Source of the DNA: Cornus controversa
Lineage: Eukaryota > Streptophyta > Magnoliopsida > Cornales > Cornaceae
Reading direction: 5' to 3'
Assembly (NCBI GenBank): GCA_026545225.1
Contig: CM048846.1
Location: 40,807,501 to 40,871,500, forward strand
DNA length: 64,000 bases
In this document: positions 1 to 12,341 of the stretch, piece by piece
How the letters are laid out: every line of letters begins with the position of its first letter
Position numbering within the stretch: position 1 is the stretch's first letter
Made by a program: the position numbers and the translations under genes
Notes under the pieces: generated by a model
Databases searched by the model: none
Told to the model about the DNA's origin: nothing
The model's input: the letters and a program-made list of their open reading frames with translations, nothing else

Positions 1-118
1 AATAAAGACAATAACAAACTGGTCCAAGTAGGCACTGAACACTCTATTCATCAAGTCCATAAAGACATCTGGGGTGTTTGTTAACCCAAATGGCATAACC
101 CGAAACTCATATTTACCC
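1..118 (-). pseudogene. Ty3/gypsy reverse transcriptase fragment (Tekay/chromovirus-like)
   Basis: Reading the minus strand gives about 39 codons without a stop that match the reverse-transcriptase palm of plant Ty3/gypsy elements: the tracts [14 protein letters not shown] and [10 protein letters not shown], then [10 protein letters not shown] just before where the catalytic YxDD motif would lie, at the window edge. The LTN form points to the Tekay/Del side of the family rather than Athila, whose elements in this window have LCNAP. The fragment stops abruptly at position 118, where it joins a TRIM-like LTR. Both partners carry TTGGGGTAAA near the junction, which suggests joining by short homology. 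It is a remnant; the rest may lie left of the window. Confidence 0.85.
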
Positions 119-288
119 CAAAAGGCCTCATACCATTTGAAGAGAACATACTACATATAAGCACATCCCCTTTTCCACACCCAGGCGATATAGGATTGAA
201 CACCCTGTACCCTATCAGTGTGGTAGCTCAGCCCAGTGTCTGTCTTCAAACCCACCCACTCACACTAGTCCACGAGGGTTACTACATT
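119..288 (-). repeat. TRIM-like LTR, reverse orientation
   Basis: The reverse complement of this stretch aligns with 1357-1525: both contain ACTGGGC(T)GAGCTACCACACTG, CGCCTGGGTGTGG and GGGGATGTGCTTATAT, ending in ATGGTATGAGGCC. It is a second, inverted copy of the short LTR at 1357-1604. Together the copies bracket an Athila-type LTR. No coding potential. Confidence 0.7.
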
Positions 289-1193
289 AAAGATGACATT
301 CAAGAGGGTTATATGAAGCCTACATCAAGTGGATCCATTCAACTCCATATTTCGACTCAAAATAGCCCAAGGAAGTGGCTCAAGAGAATTATAACTGCTT
401 AAGGAGATTTCGGGCGAAAGTCCAATTCTGTGCGTAATCCAGTTTTAATCCCATTTTGGAAAACGACCCGAAACTCTTATTTTCAAGTGTCAAATTCACT
501 CAATTCTTATAAAGTTCGATAAAATTTGATTCTGGATATTTTTATATTTCACGTAAATTTTGTGAATCGGACTTCTAGTAGGTCAAAATTTGGGCTGAAA
601 GTCAGCCAAAAAATCCACCTGATTATTGTTATTGAACTCAATCTCTCTTATTTTATGTGATTATGAGAGTGATTATTACACAATGGTAATCATTAAATAT
701 ATCATTAAAAGCTTTAATGGATTATGCCTAAAGAAGATGGACCATACTGCACCCTAGAGTATAGTTGTTAGGCAGATGGTCCATGCCAATCGAAGATAGT
801 CCATGACTTAGCCTTAATCATATATTATCTTTTTAATGGATGGAGGTGAGCTTGTAGCCACCGACACCACTTATATATGATATAATGCCCCATAGTTAGT
901 CCAATTGACCATTGATTGTGAAATTAGTGGTGAAGTCAATAACCTTAGATTTATCTCATATTTTCTACACTCTTTAATTTCTCGTGTTTTTGTTTAATTG
1001 CTCCATTAGTTAAATTAGAATATAAAAATCAGCATTCTTTTCTCTTAAATTTAGTTAAAATTAATTCTGTATATCCAACTCAGTCAGACCACAGTCCTAG
1101 AGGTTCAACACCCCTTTCGATAGCCCTATTCTGCAAGGAATTCATTCTATTGTGAAGTGTAGTAATTTAATTAATACACTTACCGATGAATCA
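288..1193 (+). repeat. Athila-family LTR, 5'-truncated (LTR A)
   Basis: The sequence is collinear with the reverse complement of 57628-58985 (LTR D). Shared stretches include the segments around GAATCGGACTTCTAGTAGG, the GGTCCATGCCAATCGAAGATAG region and the GGAGGTGAGCTTGTAGCCAC region. The last part is the conserved family end, a dirt-simple AGGTTCAACACCC...GCCCTATTCTGCAAGG tract followed by a terminal CA at 1193. The first 150 or so bases of the LTR, as judged from copy D, are missing, so this is a truncated solo LTR or the stump of a larger element. It is non-coding. Confidence 0.8.
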
Positions 1194-1194
1194 A

Positions 1195-1604
1195 CCGACC
1201 CACATCACACCCGCCCACAAGGGTCACCACAATAAGTTAGGCCCAATGCGGATAATATCAATCCGTCAGATAGAGTAGGCTGTTATAAATGGTATCAGAG
1301 TTAGACCCAGTCGGAAGTGTGCCATCGAGGACGTCGGGCCTCCTAGGGGGGTGGATTGTGGTGACCCTTGTGGTCGGATGTGAGGTGGGCGGGTGCGAGG
1401 GAAACTGGGCGAGCTACCACACTGGTAGGCTATAGGGTGCTCAATCCCAAATCGCCTGGGTGTGGAGAAGGGGATGTGCTTATATATATTGTGTTCTCTC
1501 CATATGGTATGAGGCCTGTTGGGGTAAAATTCAAGAACAAAAATGTCCGAGCTTAAACCCAAAAGCAAACAATATCATATCATAAAGTGGTGCGGGCTAT
1601 TACA
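1195..1604 (+). mobile_element. TRIM-like element, rearranged
   Basis: A candidate primer-binding site for initiator tRNA-Met (TGGTATCAGAG) lies at 1290-1300, directly after a sequence ending in CTGTTATA that resembles the LTR end GGGCTATTACA at 1604. About 55 bases later a purine-rich tract (CCTAGGGGGGTGGA, 1342-1355) precedes an LTR starting TGTGGTGACCC at 1357. This gives a very short LTR-PBS-PPT-LTR plan, typical of TRIMs (terminal-repeat retrotransposons in miniature). The left LTR is odd: 1203-1234 is the reverse complement of the LTR start (CACAAGGGTCACCACAATA), so it is not a clean direct copy. Confidence 0.6.
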
Positions 1605-3371
1605 ACATAACTAGAAGTTTTGGATGTATGAGTGCTAGTGTTGATAATGCTCCTCCGAGTGAGGGAAGTTGAGTGTGGGGCATGTGATGTTTTGAGTTGT
1701 TGTTTTGAATTATTTTGCACGTTCTAGCAGTGTTGTTTTGTTTTCCTTTGTTTTCAGTAGGAGTAGCTCTGTCATGTTGGCTATTTCCTTTTTGGTTCTT
1801 TTATTTCTGCACTTTATGTTTTCTTACCATTTGTGTGTTTTTTTTCTTTTTGTTTTTTTTTTGGCTAATGAATGATATCTTGTTTCTCTACTACACTAGT
1901 TGTTTTGGCCAATTGAATGTGAATGTAATATCTTTTATTATTTATCTATTTTATTTCACATCATTTTCACTTTGTTGGCATAGTGGTATGTTCTATACAA
2001 GTTTTTGCATCCATGTTTGGGGGACTATTGTTATACTCTTTCAAGCTCTGGGTTTACTACTTTTGTTACAATATATCAGATTTTGGGTAATCTCGTTCTA
2101 CTCTTCGTTTATACTTTAATTGACGTACATTGTAGACAATGTACAATTTAAGTTTGGGGGTAAGACGATATTTTTATTGGTTTTTATTATTATTATTTTT
2201 TATTATAATAATTTTAGGTTTTTATTTTTATTTTTATTTCTTTAGTTACATTTTTTTAAAGATGTTTTAACATTAATCATAGGTTTAGTACTTTATATAG
2301 GTTCTTGAATTGTATTCATGAGTATGATTAAAATTTCTTAAAACCATATTTCGATTATGTGGGTAGATCAACACCTTTGTTTGCATTAACAGGTTTTATA
2401 GAGTTAACACTATTTCTTTTCATAATTCACAAGCACATATACAGAGTCTTGTGGGGTATGTACTTGGCTCTGAGTTATCAGTTGTACGTGTCTAATATAA
2501 GTTGGTAGCCTTTGAGAATAAATGTTTTAAGCATGATATACTTGTTTCTAAAAAACAAAAAGAGAAGGAAAAAAATATAAAATAAAATAAAAAGATGAAA
2601 AAGAAAAAAAAAATCAATTCGAGCCTTTTTACGAAGTAACTGGGTCTCTTGCCTCAAAAAGCATTGAGTGTTCGTGTGAAAAGTGTGGGATTGGAACATA
2701 TTCTTTCATTGATTAATCTTTGGTTTGTTGCCTATTTGGTTCGAGTTATTAGGTCCGTTCGGGTGTCTTGACACCTAGTGCCCTATAGCCATTTGGTTTG
2801 GGAGTCACTGGCAAAAAGCTTGCTATGTGGATCTTTTAGAAAGCCTAATAAACCTAGACATTGTATAGCCACGATGAAAAAAAATTGAAAAAGAGAATTC
2901 GTGTGTTCATGCCTGGAGTGATAAATTCAATAGGGGGATTTGAATTGAAGGGTTTGTAATTGATTACTTAGAGTTGGGTTAAGCCACATAGAGGATTGGT
3001 AGTTCACTTTTCATGAAGGAGCTAGGGTTAGTGTCTACGAGGACTGTTAATGTGAATTTTATGTGGAGTTCATTAATCTGAGTTATTGGATTTGGAATTT
3101 GAAAATATTTGTGAATGTGAATCTTTCAACTATGTACTGTAGTTTTCTTTATGATTAATGTCTTTAACAAAGTTTTGAATGTTTATGGGTATCATTATTG
3201 GAAACCTCACAAGATTTCACTCATCCACTAGGGGTAACCTAGGGGTTTAAAAGGCTTGTTGTATATGCTAAATGCAATCGATTTCTCCCCCGAAGAGGAT
3301 TTAAGATTTTGATTTAATTCTAGTTATGTTTTGTATTGTTAAGGGACTAACAATATTCAAGTTTGGGGGTG
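1605..3371 (+). mobile_element. Athila-like element, 3' non-coding tail
   Basis: This tract has no convincing gene. It resembles the 3' untranslated part of the Athila-like element at 33.0-34.8 kb. Both have a T-rich stretch with CATGTTGGC, then the paired motif ACA(T)TG(T)AG(A/G)ACAATGT followed by AAGTTTGGGGGT (here 2125-2160; there 33672-33710), and a gypsy-typical second polypurine tract just before the LTR (3360-3371). A 134-codon ORF at 1715-2119 is low-complexity and hydrophobic and is probably chance. The pol and gag parts are absent. Confidence 0.6.
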
Positions 3372-3693
3372 TGATAAGTGTTGAATGTTACACATTCAAA
3401 CGCTTTAGTGATAGTTATTTAGTGTTGTAATGTTAGTTTTGAGTTTGTTTGCTTTTCTGCCATCAATTTTAAAAGACTTGTTGTATATACTAAATGCAAT
3501 CGGTTTCTCCCCCGAAAGAGGATTTAAGATTTTGATTTAATTCTAGTTATGTTTTGTATTGCTAAAGGACTAACAATATTCAAGTTTGGGGGTGTGATAA
3601 GTGTTGAATGTTACATATTCAAACGCTTTAGTGATAGTTATTTAGTGTTGTAATGTTAGTTTTGAGTTTGTTTGCTTTTCTGGCCATTAATTT
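3249..3693 (+). repeat. 222/223-bp tandem duplication spanning PPT and LTR start
   Basis: Two adjacent near-identical units (3249-3470 and 3471-3693) each contain GTTGTATAT(G/A)CTAAATGC, the TCTCCCCCGAA tract, the polypurine tract AAGTTTGGGGGTG, and the LTR start TGATAAGTGTTGAATG (at 3372 and 3595). As a result the plus-strand priming site and the first 100 or so bases of the LTR are doubled. The units differ at only a handful of positions. Confidence 0.85.
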
Positions 3694-4643
3694 TAAAATT
3701 GACCAGAATGAGTACAATTGGGCCATTAGAGATGCTTACATAGCAAAAAGATGGAGTTGTTCCGTTGGGCGAATCCACGGTAAAAGATCTAAGCTAATTG
3801 GACTGAAGAATTAGCCCTAAAAAAGTTAATTAGAGGATATATGACATTGGGCCTATTTACACTGAGCCCAACCAAGCCTAATTGAATAGCCTAGTCTATG
3901 TGAAAAGCGATCGAGCGTCTTATTAAAGGTGATCGATCGCCTTTCAATCCGAGATAGTTTTTCATTCCTGTTATAAATAGGACTTGAAACCCTAATTGAG
4001 GGAGAGATGCATATGCAAAGGTCAGCTTGGGTGGCGAATTGAAGGTGATTTTATAGAGGAGAAGAGACATGAAGATGGCATTTTTGTCGTTGATCAAGTC
4101 TCCAACTTAGAATATGATTGGCTAAACTTCTTTATAGGGAGTTAATGTAACCTTAATCTTTTCCTTCAATGGTTAATTTGGGGATGATTTTAGATATATG
4201 TTTATTGCATAACGAGTATAGAAACAATAGTAGTACTACTGATTTCAGTTTTTAATGATTTAGATTTAATTTTAATTAATCTTGTTCTTGTCTTAGACTA
4301 GATTCAATTTTTATTCACTTAGATTTCTTTTTAATTTTCTGTGATTTTGAAGAGGAAGTTATGCAATGGTATTTCCTGATCGTTTAATGTAAAGTTTTGA
4401 TAAGTCGTTCTAAGGGAAGATGTGTTATATCATCGATTAGTTAATTAGTTTAGTTTAGAGTAATTAGGTGAATAACTCATGCTAACCGAAGATGAATTAT
4501 TATTAACCAGATTTTAAATGAACCTTTCTGATTGAATCGAAGTAGGCTTGTAGCCATTCAATTCCAGATGCATAGATTAGATTTCTCAGATTAATACAAT
4601 TGGTTATTGTTGGATAGTTAGCGGTGAAATCAAACATTCTAGA

Positions 4644-4674
<31 letters not shown>

Positions 4675-4879
4675 TAATTACTTTAATTAATTTATAATTA
4701 GTTTTATTAAATTTCAATTCGATTTGAAAATTGAACAATCGATCAATTTTTCCAATTATATTAGAAGTAAACTTGAAGACTAAGTAATACAATTATTCAA
4801 ACTCTTCAAGTCCTTGAGGTTCGACACCCTCTACATAGCCCTGTCCTACAAGGATTTGTATTATGTTTGACACACATCA
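3595..4879 (+). repeat. Athila-family LTR (LTR B)
   Basis: The LTR starts with TGATAAGTGTTG directly after a polypurine tract and ends with the family-typical AGGTTCGACACCC...CTACAAGGATT tract and ACACACATCA at 4879. Length is 1285 bp. GATCGAGCG and GATCGATCGCC palindromes at 3906-3941 are followed by a TATA-like ATAAATAG at 3973-3980, consistent with the U3 promoter. A (CT)n run lies at 4645-4670. No clear partner LTR with the same flanks was found to the left. Confidence 0.8.
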
Positions 4880-7130
4880 GTACCGAACTATGTTTTCCCA
4901 CAGGGTCAATCTAATACATGCTTGCACGTTGGTTCTAAAATCCGATCTCTCGAATTTCGATTTCCCTTGACAGGAAATCCTCTAATTTTGTACTTGTCCA
5001 TTTAAGGTCCAATTCTTAATACCAAGCATGCAATTAAATAATTAATCATGCTTAAACTAATCAACATGTAATGAAAACAAAAATTTCGGCTCTACACAGA
5101 CTGTGCCAACTATTGATGCAGAAATAGGTATATCCCCTCATCATTAAGTTTTCTGATTTTTCTGAAATCTTTGCAATTAGTTACAAACATAGTCATGGCT
5201 TCCTAAATCTACTCTTTAGGAATCCGATAGATTATACCACATGACTCGATGACAAAGATACTCATATCTTTCATGTCATATACTTAGCATAAATCCCCAT
5301 CTAGTGCTCCTCTTCACCACAAAGGAAATAGCCTCCATTTACTTTGTTTAATCCCCCTACTTCCACTTCCCTTAATCCTCATTAGCTCTTTGGGAAACTT
5401 TTGAAAGGTTGATAATAGAATAGTCAACAGAGAACAAATATTGAGATTATACTTCCAGTTAACACAACTGGGTCCAATCAATTTGTTTTCTCAAGAAAAC
5501 AATGGTAAGGTAAATGAATTAATATGACATTGTGAATATGAAAATGGTTCCATACATACATAATGAGTTTGGTAAATTTAATATTTTATCTCAATTTTTC
5601 CTTTTTTCTTAAAAATTGTCATCGGTCCCTCAACCATTTAGCATGAATACTAATACATAAGAAAATGCATCTCCAACGGGAAGTATACATTACACTATTA
5701 GCAGGATAGATCCATTATTCAATATTCCCTAGGCATACCCATGCCAAATATGAATAACTCCCGATTTTCTTAGACCTTTCCAAAATCAATAATACCTTCT
5801 GATGGGAAAACCTACTATTGATTTCGGATCGAGTCTATAGCATTATCAATTCTCTAATGATAATGATTATTAATATGCAAATTCTGATGGAAAAAAAATA
5901 TTAACCATCATTTTATTAATATGCAGATTCTGACAGGAAAAAAATATTAACCATCATTATCTTGAAAAACGTCAATTATGTAATTTCGCATTTTGAATAA
6001 ACTCAACGGGAGAAATATTGAAAACACATTATGATGGTTTGATAACGAAAGCCATGGGGCTCTGTATTGTGAGACCCTACTCCCACTTGATTTTTTGTCC
6101 TTGAGGGTTTTTCAAGGCATTCTATTTCACAAGTATAAGAGACAACATAAATCCCATGGATCAAGAAACAACAAGATATAAGCCATCACATATATTAAAG
6201 ATATAAAGTATTTCATTCATCATGTGTAACCCATACATCAAAAGATATAAAGCACATTGCATGAATAGAATCGTCTTAATTTATTTTCTATCAAATTTTG
6301 AGAGAAGTGGTCCCACTATGGTTTCCTATTTAAAAGGTTTAGGGTAATTTTTAAAACATTTTCAGTTTATAAAAAATTGAATGCTTGAAAGACCCTTTTG
6401 AAAAATATAACATTTTTCCTTGCCTTATGCCTTGTTTTAATCACATTAAATTTAGAGATCATTGGATTCCATAACTTTCCAATTTCCATTTAGAGTCTCT
6501 TTCAAAAAATATAATTTTGGGAAAATTTACCAATTTTTCATAAACCTCTAATTAATTAGAAAGTCAACTTTTCAAAATTTCCTCATAATTTATTTTAATT
6601 AAACCATAGCATAATTAGATTCATGGATCAATATATGAAGCCCATTCATACAAACATAATCACATAAAAATAAAATAGGCCCAAGGACATGGATGAGACT
6701 TTCACACATTTTTCTAGTGTTCTATAGAGAAATCTAGATATCCTTGTGAGAAATCTAGATATCCTTGTGAGCTAAACTTTCACACAACCCTCGCTTTCCA
6801 AATCCCAATTTGTCTCCCACATGCATCAACTAAGTGAGATCCATGTCATATATATATATTCTTTTCATACCATTAGTGATTAATTTTTGTATTTTTTTTT
6901 TCTAAAATTTTCATTCACATCAATATTTGGCTAATTGATAATTTATTTTTTTGGTAACCTCTTTCATAATCTTCAAATTGGATAAAGAAATAAACAATTC
7001 ATTTATTACAAAATTTAGTAGACTTGATCAAACTTTTCCATTACATTGCATAAAAGGTTAACATCGAAAAGCAATTTCTAAAAAAATCTTATCACTGAAT
7101 TTATTTGAATTTTGTAAGTGATAGTTATGA
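4880..7130. other. Non-coding interval with small tandem repeats
   Basis: I see no gene here. The sequence is AT-rich with two local duplications: an approximately 50-bp unit around 5875-5958, with AAAAAAATATTAACCATCAT twice, and a perfect 21-bp repeat of AAATCTAGATATCCTTGTG at 6727-6771. The text of 5080-6100 resembles a decayed LTR, but I cannot assign a family. The last 100 or so bases would include the 3' UTR of the SCPL gene. Confidence 0.5.
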
Positions 7131-7274
7131 CTAGAGAGAGTAATAAGCCAACCACCTATAAACCATAGCAAAACATTCCTTGGGCTTGAACTGTGGAGCT
7201 GTATGACCCGCTCCCTATAAAAGGCAACATGAACATTAATTATTAATATTTTCACTATATAATATATATGATCA

Positions 7275-7310
<36 letters not shown>

Positions 7311-8017
7311 GGAAATTAAAGGAACTAGATGGTGGGTCCTGGGGATTTTCTTGCCTTTACAGTTGCATATGTCAAACGGTATTTTTCGTTATGCACATAT
7401 TGCATTGAGTATCTACATAAAACAATTAATAGAGTATAATGGTAAGATGGTAATCGATTTTCAAATAATCATAAATTCAACAATTAAATTAAACTCACAA
7501 AAATAAATAGGTGAAATTAGAAGAAACCAACATACCCTGCAACTTGACCATCAACCAACCATGGTTCCCAATCCTGATATATGGTTAGATTGAGAGCCTC
7601 TATCCATTCATGTGTAACCAGATATGGAACAAGCATGTCATGATCACCACTGTATGTATGTATATATATATATATATATAAAGAAGATGAATTAATTAAG
7701 ACCATATATGTACGTTGGTAAGAAAATTCAATAAATGTCATATTGTTTGCTAATAAATTTTATTTGATGATAATATATCAACACATATACAGAAAGTTTA
7801 GGGATATCACCTGTAAATTAGAGCTCGATAATTTGTATAATTACTCAAGTTCTTATGATAACCAAAACTACTAATGACATTTTTTGTGTAGCTCATGCTG
7901 TCATTACATCTCACCCATTCCTTTATCGTTCCCTGCTAGTCATAATACAACAAATTTTCATCTCGTTTAAATTACTTATGATTTAGCTAGAAGATTTCAC
8001 CACTAACTTCAATAAAT

Positions 8018-8059
<42 letters not shown>

Positions 8060-11000
8060 CTCGGATGTGAAGAGCCTTTTGGACAGAATAATCATTTGCC
8101 CAAATGCGGATGAGCTCAAAATCATATTCCTACAAATAAATAAATAAAAAATGCAGACCAATTGATTATATGTAGAGTGTTGTACTTGTTCATATATAAT
8201 AAGCAAGAGATCGAGAATTACCCGACACCATAGTTTGGGTTGTTGTTGAGGTGATGAAGAAAGAAGAAAATATTGTGATGGATTATTCTCATCGAGCAAT
8301 CTTCTATCCCATGTCGTTACAGTTGAGTTCGAGGACTGCATATCAGTACAAATAGGATCCAAAATTTGTCCAGTATTTATTCTTTCAAGGTTCTGCAAAT
8401 CCAATGTCGAGGTATTAATATTAATGCTTAAAATATCTCCATTTTAATTAGGGGTGACAAAATTGTACACGACACGAATTAATCGGGTTTAGATTTAAAG
8501 TAAACCGACATGTTTAATAAACGGGTCGAGATGAACACGATGCACAAAAATTGTGTTGGATTTAGGTGTAAGTTGTCTAACTCACGACACGAATACGATA
8601 TATTCGAGTTTAGAATTGAAGTAAACCGACATATTTAATAAACGGATTAAGACGAACATGATACGCTAAAATTGTGTTGGATTTGGGTGTAACCTGTCTA
8701 ACCCACGACACGATTACGATATATTATGGGTTTATTCAAACTTATATATACATAGTTATATATATTGCAATAATTTATAATCTATTTATTTGTTTACAAG
8801 ACTGCTGTAGGTATAAAATGTAAGGATGAAATTGTTATGCTATATTTTCAGTTCTTGAATCACCTTAATATGTTTTTAGAGTTTATATACAGATACAAAA
8901 TTTATAATATAGTTTGATTTTAGAGTTTATGTATAAATGTGTACTTTCTTTTTTATATGATATTCATAGAGATTTTTAGAGGTGAAGAAACTTATATAAT
9001 ATAAATTAAACAGAATAAAAATATTATTAAATAACTTGTGTCATTATAAGACATGTTTATTAAATAAGTTATTAAGATTGAAACGTGTAATTCGTTTAAT
9101 AAACAGATTATATTAGTATTAAATATCTCTGACACGATTATTAAATAAGTTAAAGACAAAATTAACTTATTTAACAAATATATCGACACGGCAATCAAAC
9201 ACAGTAGTCAACCACTCTCACCTTTGTGACTAGCTCCAGACTCACTAAACACTGAGTATTGTTTGGATCCACGTTGACATACTCACCATGGCAATGGTTC
9301 TTGGTTGCCTGAAATCATAAATAAATAAATAAATAATAATAAAAATCACAAATTTTGGCATCAAATATATATATAATGTTTGAAACAGAGTACATGAACT
9401 GTAGTCAACTCCAAGAAGAAAAGCTAGCATCTAAAATTAATAATAATACCAAAGTTCATAAAACTAGGCAATTTGAACAAAACAAAACAAAATAAAAAGA
9501 AAAAAACTTCCACGGTCTGGATTTAACACAACTATACTTAAAAAGTGTGAAACTTAAAGATCATTATCGTGTCTATCCCATCAATCCAGGCATTGGAAAA
9601 AAGTTGATACCATGTATACATATTTTTTGAAATTATTTTCACAATGTGATTGTTTATAGTTTTATTTCGAAAATGAGATAACATTCAAAATTAAACTGGT
9701 CGATAATGGTGGTGTCGCACTTTTTAGAGCATCTCAGAATCTATTATCTCGCACATATGCAATCATTCTTTTCACATGTACTGCGCAATTATCAAAAAAA
9801 ATTCCTGGACTGACTGTAAGGAATTCGAACTCCCAACATCCTATTAATGGAATGAGAGAATATTTACTATTAGACTATCTCATTGAGGTTAATTAAACTA
9901 ATATTTAGAATTGTAATTTTTGCAATGAGAGAAGATCATGTTTATAAGGAATTCGAACTCCCAACATCCTATTAGTGGAATGAGAGAATCTTTACTATTA
10001 GACTATCTCATTGAGGTTAATTAAACTAATATTTAGAATTGTAATTTTTCCAATGAGAGAAGATCATGTTTATATTTTGATACCTAGAAGCAAGGGCGGA
10101 GGGAGAGGTCAGAAAGTTTCAAAATTTTTACTTTATACCCCAAAAAAGAATTGTTTTGTAAATAAATTAATTTTTGGCCCCAAAAACTTTTAGAAAACTT
10201 TAGTTGGCCCACCAAAACTTTTTCAAAACACTTATTTATCGGCCCCTAGAATAAATATAACTTGTGTCCCTCATAGCTCATAGAAAAGTTCAAATCTTGT
10301 TGAACAAAAATATAAATTTATTGTGATGGTAGTCCTCGTTACTTTATTTACATATATGTATACACGTGTATGATATAAATTATTTAAATTCAAGAGAAAA
10401 ATTACAGTAATATTCCATCATATTTAATAAAAATTCATTAATCTTCCTTGTCAAACATTTTTGTTAAATGATATTCAGAAGAAAATATCTAGAATTATAT
10501 GTTAATCTTTATCGACGAGCTAGTCTAGGGAGTATTATGAAATTGGAAAAAGTAAAGTGTTGTGAGACCAAGATGACAAAAATGCCAACAACAATAATTT
10601 TATTATATATTCTAATATTTTTTGTTGTCACTTATTAAATGATAAATTTTATATATAGTCACTTCTTGTGCAAGTTATTAAAGTACTTCTCTATTTTATT
10701 CCTGATAATCATGTTTTGTTTGTATTATGTTAAAGCTTACGAAATTTGTTTAGTAATGTTCCATTATTTCTCTTAATCTTTTATGAAGGTACTAATGATA
10801 GTCTTTCTCAAACTGGTATCAAAGTAGTCAGTTTTTTTTTTCCAAAAATTGTAATTTTTCAAAAATTAAACAATTGTTGAAGAAAATTTAATTCCTTAAT
10901 AAAAAAATTCTTTAAAACTTCTCTTTTTTCCCTATAGCGTATCGTTCCCTCTTCTCTATGTTTTTTTTTTTTTTTGTATAAGTTTTCATCTCTATTTATT

Positions 11001-12286
11001 TCGGTTGAACATTTTCTCAGTTTTTGGATTGTATTTTCCTCTCTCCCTCTCTATATATATATCTAATCTATATCTATACTACTATTAAAAGTAGAAAGGA
11101 GTTTTTTTATTTCATTACATTATTTATTTATTAATTAATTAAAAAAGTAAAGACATAACCTAAATAAACTAAAGATATAACCTCTAAATCCCTAAACACC
11201 GCCTGATTTCTCTCTCTCCCCCTCTTTTTTTAGCATCACTCTTTAGTTTTTCATTCGTGTTCAAGCTTTAATGTGTTGTACTGTTGCTTCACACTTTTAA
11301 TCATTTTTTTTCTTTTTTTAGTGAAATAACAATTAATAATTGGATTGAAGATTTGCTACTGTTCACAATAACTCAGGTACACTTCTTTTATTCCAATTGA
11401 GTAGGCTAATGTATTTATACAATAATTTTAATTTTGTTGCATGTAATTTAGGGATTTTAATTTGGAATTAGGATTTTTCAATTAGAGTTTCAAAATTGGA
11501 ATTAGGGTTTTTCAATTAGAGTAGTGAATTTATGTAATAATTTTAATGTCATGAATGTAATTTAGGGTTTTTTAAGTTTTTCAATTTGGAATTAGGGTTT
11601 CAAAATTGTAATGTTGATGCCCCTTTAGTTCATTCTAATTAATTACAGACTCTGGTCAAAAACATTTTGATAAAATAAATAATTTTGATAAACAAAAGCC
11701 ACAATTACAGGTATATATTCAATGTAAAAATAACTTAACATCTTTTTTTCTGACCTACTTTCTCAAATCAATTAAATTATTGTATAAATATTTTGAAGTG
11801 TTTTCTTATGTCTAATTCTAATTATTGTTAGTACCAACATGACATGACAACTTCTATTCTAATTAAACTTGGATAGAAACTAAATAATAATAATAATAAT
11901 AATAATTGTGCTAATTAAATTGGAAAAAATATTACAGTCATAAACTGATTAACACAATCTTAATCAAACACTAAGGTGACTTCTTTGAGATTGATATTTA
12001 TGCAATAATTTTAATTTTATGCATGTAATTTGGAGAGTTTTAGGGTTTTCAATTTGAAATTAGGGGTGGTTTTCAATTAGGGTTTCAAAATTGGAATTAG
12101 GAATTTTAAATTAGAATTTCAAAATTGGAATAAGGAATTTTCAATTAGGGTTTCAAAAAATTGTATCCATTACTCCTTTTTGAGTTCCGATTATTTTATT
12201 TTATATATTTTTCTTTTTTTGGTAGACAGATACAGACCAATTTTTTTCACTTTCTTCTTAACCATGTGCATCGCACATGCTTTTTA

Positions 12287-12341
<55 letters not shown>

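Noticed and set aside
1715..2119. 134-codon hydrophobic ORF, possible membrane protein
   Set aside because: It lies in the T-rich non-coding tail of an Athila element. Phe and Leu richness follows from base composition, and nothing similar is open in elements C or D.
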